A stretch of DNA of 64,000 nucleotides from Combretum micranthum (Eukaryota; Streptophyta; Magnoliopsida; Myrtales; Combretaceae), in contig JAMXBD010000390.1 of NCBI GenBank assembly GCA_024138025.1, positions 310,001-374,000 on the forward strand, given 5' to 3'. The position numbers were made by a program, and so were the translations under genes. Shown in pieces: positions 59,756 to 64,000 of the stretch. The notes under the pieces are model-generated. The model was given only the letters and a program-made list of their open reading frames with translations. It was not told where the DNA came from and ran no database searches. Within the stretch, counting starts at the first letter, position 1. Every line of letters begins with the position of its first letter.

Positions 59756-62700
59756 TGTAAACCCCTGTTTTCTAAGCCTTAACCTTAAGTCGGAAAGTCA
59801 ATCGGAGACCTTAAGTCAATGGATCTTAAGTAAAACCCTACAATTTAGATCCTGCAAACCCGAGTTCGTAAATTGAGGAGTCGAAAAATAATTAAAGTGT
59901 TTAGAATAGTCCGTAATAATATTTGATTTATTAAAATATCATATTGGTTTATTTTCGCTTATTTCGAACCCGTTTGGATACTGCTTTGGAAAGCGTGTCC
60001 CGGGGCTCGAAAATTAAAAATATCTTTAATATTTTTAGACTCGTATTTTTATAAGGATTTCAAAAATATCAAGTTTATAATTTTTCGGATTTTAAAAATA
60101 TCAGTTATAGCTCATATAAGCTTATTTTACTCTTACCGGTAACTTAATTGTTAAATTTCTAAAAATAATTTAATTGATTATTTTATTTAAATCATAAAAA
60201 TTCTGCCACTTAAATAAAAATATTTTTCTTAATTTATTTTATATATTTTCTTAGTCAAAAAGCCACTTTATCAACCCATACCTTAAGTACACATCTATTA
60301 TCATTACTACACATTATTATGTCTTCTTTTGCTTTTTCTTACACTCCCATTTCCCAAAATTGCAGCTGACCATTCCCCATAAATTAGCCACTTTTCATTA
60401 TTTTTTATTATTTATTTGATATTTTAAAGTCTATTTTAGTTAGATATGGAAGCAATTTGTTACACTTTCAAAAATGCAAGTTAAAATCAAACTACACACA
60501 CTCCTACACCACATGCAATTCACGCCAGCCCCCTCCTCCCTACAGCTGTTGGTTTTATTTTATTTTACCAATTATTTAACACACTTTCCATTCTATTTAA
60601 ACATCTCATTCCTTCCCTCTTTCATCTTTACAAACCCTACATTTTTCCTCTCTCTTTTTCCCTTTCTTTTCTCTTCTTCTTGGCTTGTCTTCTTAATAAA
60701 CAAGCTGCCCCATTTCCATTTCACACTCCCACATATTTTTCTTGCAAATATTTAAGGTAATCATCCTCTTTTAGCTCTCATAAGATGTTATAGGATGATA
60801 ATATGGGTGTTTCATGCATCAAAGGACATTCCACAAGCTTCAAAAGCTATGGATGATGATGCCAAGAATTGAAACACTCCTCTAGATGATGATCTCTTTT
60901 GTTCTTAGTATTTTTGTTATATTGAAGGCTTGTTTATCTTCTTGTTTATGTGATAACTTGTAGATCTAGAATTTTACCAAGCTTTAGTTATGTTTATGTG
61001 TAGATCTAGAAGTTTAAGGCTTACTACCAAGTTTTTCTTATGTTCTCATGGTTGAATGTTGAGTAGATCTTAGATTTGAGTTTGAATGAAAAAGTAAAAT
61101 TCGTAACTTGTCAAGGCACATTTTAAAAACCCTCTTTCAAGTCTTAAAATGGAAGTTTTTGTTAAGAAAATGAAGGTTTGATGGATGTATATCATCAAGG
61201 CTTCATCTTACAAGAATCAAAGTTGATTTTCAAAGTTTATTTTCAAAAACAAAAATTGTATTTTCGGATCAAGACAAAGACCTAAAATAAAAACATGTTT
61301 TCCAACTCAAAAATGAGGATTTTGTTCAAGAAATGAAGGGTTCTTAAGATATAATATGTAATGGGTTGTTTTTCATGAGTTTTGATGAATTTTCTCAAGA
61401 GATATGTTCAAAATAAATTTATGAAAATTCGGATCTAGACCAAGACCCATTTTTGGAACCCATCATCAACTTTAAAATGAAGATTTAGACAAAAATATAA
61501 AGGGCTCTTGGTATATATATCTTAAGGAATGAATTTTCATAAGTTTAAATGAGTTTTCCTAAAAGGTATTGCTTAATCAAGTGTTTTGTAAAAGACAAAA
61601 TTTAGGTCTTGTTTTCATTGTAAATTCAAAGTGGAAATTCGTAATTATGGGGAGACCAATTTTGAAAACCTTCTTTTTGATCTCAAAACAAGTATTTTAT
61701 ATTGAAAATGGAATGCTTTGATGATAATAATATAGGAAAATTATTTTCATTGAACTAAGTAAGTTTTAGTAAAGGAATTACTCAAAACAAGACAATGAGT
61801 TTCAACTTGTAAATTTCGGTTTTATGAAATGATTCTTAGAAGTTTCATTTGAACTTTATGTTTGGGATTAGATAAGTGTGTAATCTCTTAATTTTTTTTG
61901 AGAATCTCCTTGCAAGTTTAGGACTAAAATGAGTTGGTCTAAGTAGTTAAATAGAGTAGATATAGCAAATTTTTCACAAAGGCTCAAATCTTGGATTTTC
62001 GCAACCCTACTGTACAGTATATTTCCGACCCTTAAATGACCTTAAATGTTTGAATTAACTTTAGAAATAGATAGCTCTTTCGAAGTAGGTATAAATCGGT
62101 ATATTATAAGCTAAATTCCGAGTTAAAATGAGTTAGATATGACCTTTTTAAGTTAAGGATTCAACCTAGGCGGAAATTGACGAACTTAGTAAATAAAATT
62201 GTTAAGTTTAATAGAACTTCATAAGAGATACTCATTGAGGGTATTCCTTGTACTTAGGTGAATTGGAGGACGGGTTACCACTTCCCGAGGACTATTACGA
62301 CTAGTGGATTTTCACTACATGGACAAGTGAGTTCATTTCTCAATTAATTATGCTCTTGGATGTGCTTGTAGTAGTAGTGGCATTAGACTTAGGAAAAGAT
62401 AAAATTGTGATTGAATGGTGATCTAAACTTGCATGAATGAACGATAAGTATATCGAGGCAAGCTTTGTTGCAATAATCTTGTATGAGCTAGTATAGATTT
62501 GGAATGTCTGAAATTTGTATGGTCACTTTTAAATTATCTAATTAATATACCATGATTATATGAATAAATTGTACATGCATATCACGTAGTGAGTCGCATA
62601 TCATTGTCGAGTATGCCTTTGGTGGGACAAAGGTGTATTTGGGAGGCAGCGGGTCTTTAATGAAGGGGACTAGGGTTGCATGACTTATGGACCACCCCAT

Positions 62701-63464
62701 TCAAATAATGAAACTATGGTTGCATGACTTATGGACCAACATTAAAAATTGTGGTTGCATGTCTTATGGACCATCCCACTTAAGATTGGGACTATGGTTG
62801 CATGTCTTATGGACCAACATTGGAACTGTAGTTGCATGACTTATGAACTACCCCAAACCCCGAATGGAGGGCGTAAATTCATTCACTTATGACTACCGGA
62901 AAGTCATATGCTTGCTTGCTCATTTGCTTGTGCATTCATATGGTTGTTGAATTATAACTTGCTTGTATAGATATTTTAGCTTGATCGAGTATGTTACTTG
63001 GAAAATGAATCTCACTAAGCAATTAGCTTATACCCCAATAGTTTTTGTTGCAGTGTTCCTATTTTTGGATGTTCCGAGAGGACACTTTGTGCAGGTTTAC
63101 TACATTGGATTAAAGAGCTTTTGAGGAAGTCGGGACCTAGTATAGGCGTGGACTTCTAGGAAAATCTCTTTAATGTAAATTCAGATATGTGTAATTGGAG
63201 CTAAACGATGTAGACTCCTATTATTTTGGCGGGGGTATGCCCCCTTGGCTTTGTAAAGTTTAACTATTTATTGTTGTGATTTATATTCTTAATGCTACGT
63301 ATGCTTTCTTAATACTACTCGAATCAAAGTGTGATCCTAAATGTTGTGTGAGTATACCTTACACACGATATGTAAACTCATGGGATGACTAAGGTTGTCA
63401 TACTTAAGTTTAAATATCGGGTGTGGTGGACTGTCGCGTTTAGGGTACCCTTTGGGGCGTGACA
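59756..63464 (+). mobile_element. Solo LTR-like unit L11 (family L)
   Basis: It starts TGTAAACCCC and ends GGGGCGTGACA, 3709 bp, with perfect TSDs CAACT at 59751-59755 and 63465-63469. Read in reverse complement it matches L7 (39270-42988) almost base for base along its length. It shows the hairpin block near 62060-62160, the minisatellite at 62665-62847 and the dyad at 62886-62910. The 93-aa ORF at 60474-60755 spans the promoter/leader and has no recognisable domain; the ORF 63337-63528 crosses its end. Confidence 0.85.
62665..62847. repeat. Minisatellite in L11
   Basis: This is the reverse complement of the L7 array at 39890-40070, with the same alternation of 34- and 43-bp spacings between GGTTGCATGACTTATGGACC words. 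Array length is unchanged between the two copies. Confidence 0.8.
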
Positions 63465-64000
63465 CAACTAACTTCATCCCCTCATATTTATACGTATAAA
63501 CTCCCTTAGCCACTTCTCTTAGCATCACACTCTAGAGTGGAGGCATATTCATTGAATAATCCCTTAAATATTTTCCTTTATTTGTGCTTCCATATTTTCA
63601 TTTTCTTTCTTAAGATAGCATGGTTAATAGTGGGGAATGAATCATGCTCTTCTAAGAGACCAAAATAAATGTCACGGCCTAAAAGGGGGGCCTAGAAGGA
63701 TTGACTTATAGTAATCGTATCAAGTATGCATCCAAGATATAAAAGTCGTTTTGCAAGTTAGAGATTGCAAAACTCTACTTAGTGTTTACTACATAAATTT
63801 TAATTTCATAAAAACATTTTTATAGCTAAGGAAATATGGATTCCCACAGTCCACAAAACCATAGAAAATCGATATCCCCTATCAATTAGCAAGATAAGAT
63901 AGATAACTATAGATTAATTATTTTCAAACAAATGTACTACTAATCTAATTCATTCTAAGCTTATCTCATACATTACATAACTTAAACTTTAACTTTAAAC
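63465..64000. other. Tat/Athila-like internal DNA at the window edge
   Basis: 63480-63660 repeats the order of words seen at 54640-54840 (GTATAAACT, GAGGCATATTCATT, TTAAGATAG, GAATCATG, TCTTC). From about 63674 the sequence changes to TGTCACGGCCTAAAAGG, which could be the start of another LTR, but its other end lies outside the window. Confidence 0.4.

Noticed and set aside
60474..60755. 93-codon ORF in L11 with a counterpart at 41971-42231 in L7
   Set aside because: The similarity is explained by the near-identity of the two repeat units; other L copies lack it and no domain is visible.
63674..64000. TGTCACGGCC at 63674 as a twelfth family L copy
   Set aside because: The following sequence does not contain the CTAAACG...CAGTCC block or later family landmarks; it may be another LTR family cut by the window edge.

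Overview
This is a plant nuclear window, almost certainly from an angiosperm with a large, repeat-rich genome. I found no host protein gene, no rRNA and no intact tRNA. The DNA is strongly AT-rich and nearly everything recognisable is a transposable element. The species cannot be named from the sequence. All element boundaries, target-site duplications (TSDs) and translations below were read by eye.

The dominant component, about half of the window, is one family of long LTR-like units of roughly 3.2-4.1 kb (called L here). Read from its TATA box, a unit starts TGTAAACCCC and ends GGGGTGTGACA; most lie on the minus strand, so on the plus strand they start TGTCACACCCC. Nine complete copies (L1, L3-L8, L10, L11) and two partial ones (L2, L9) are present. 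All nine complete copies have 5-bp TSDs (four perfect, five with one mismatch), and none has any internal gag-pol region. They are nested up to four deep: L7 and L8 lie in L6, L6 lies in L3, and L3 lies in L2. L3 also hosts L4, L5 and a 10.7-kb copia element.

Layout: 1-3.7 kb, a tandemly duplicated LTR/leader-like repeat and a hAT-type MITE. 4.0-7.5 kb, L1. 7.8-8.4 kb, a CACTA-like end. 9.3-10.7 kb, an LTR-like fragment with a TATA box. 11.4-15.35 kb, a decayed minus-strand Ty3/gypsy chromovirus (Tekay/Del-like) with zinc knuckle, protease, RT, RNase H, integrase and chromodomain remnants. 15.35-16.76 kb, unassigned. 16.8-50.3 kb, the nested L2/L3 complex, including a Sirevirus-like (SIRE/Maximus) copia at 22165-32880 with two LTRs, PBS, PPT, broken gag-pol and an extra sense ORF downstream of pol. 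50.3-52.9 kb, L9, a gypsy gag remnant, a PBS and an LTR. 52.9-55.6 kb, a Tat/Athila-like LTR with its polypurine tract and non-coding internal DNA. 55.6-63.5 kb, L10 and L11. 63.5-64 kb, more Tat/Athila-like internal DNA.

The most unusual object is a 443-bp GC-rich element at 57915-58357 inside L10. It is an almost complete palindrome with two arms of about 183 bp, about 90% alike. The arms close on a tRNA-like sequence whose 7-bp acceptor stem is the inner end of the palindrome. It starts TG, ends CA and is flanked by a perfect 5-bp TSD, and other L copies in the window show the corresponding empty site. It looks like a tRNA-capped foldback element inserted by LTR-retrotransposon-type chemistry. 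Also notable are a dyad that covaries between L copies, a hairpin block kept in all L copies, and different minisatellites at the same place in different L copies.
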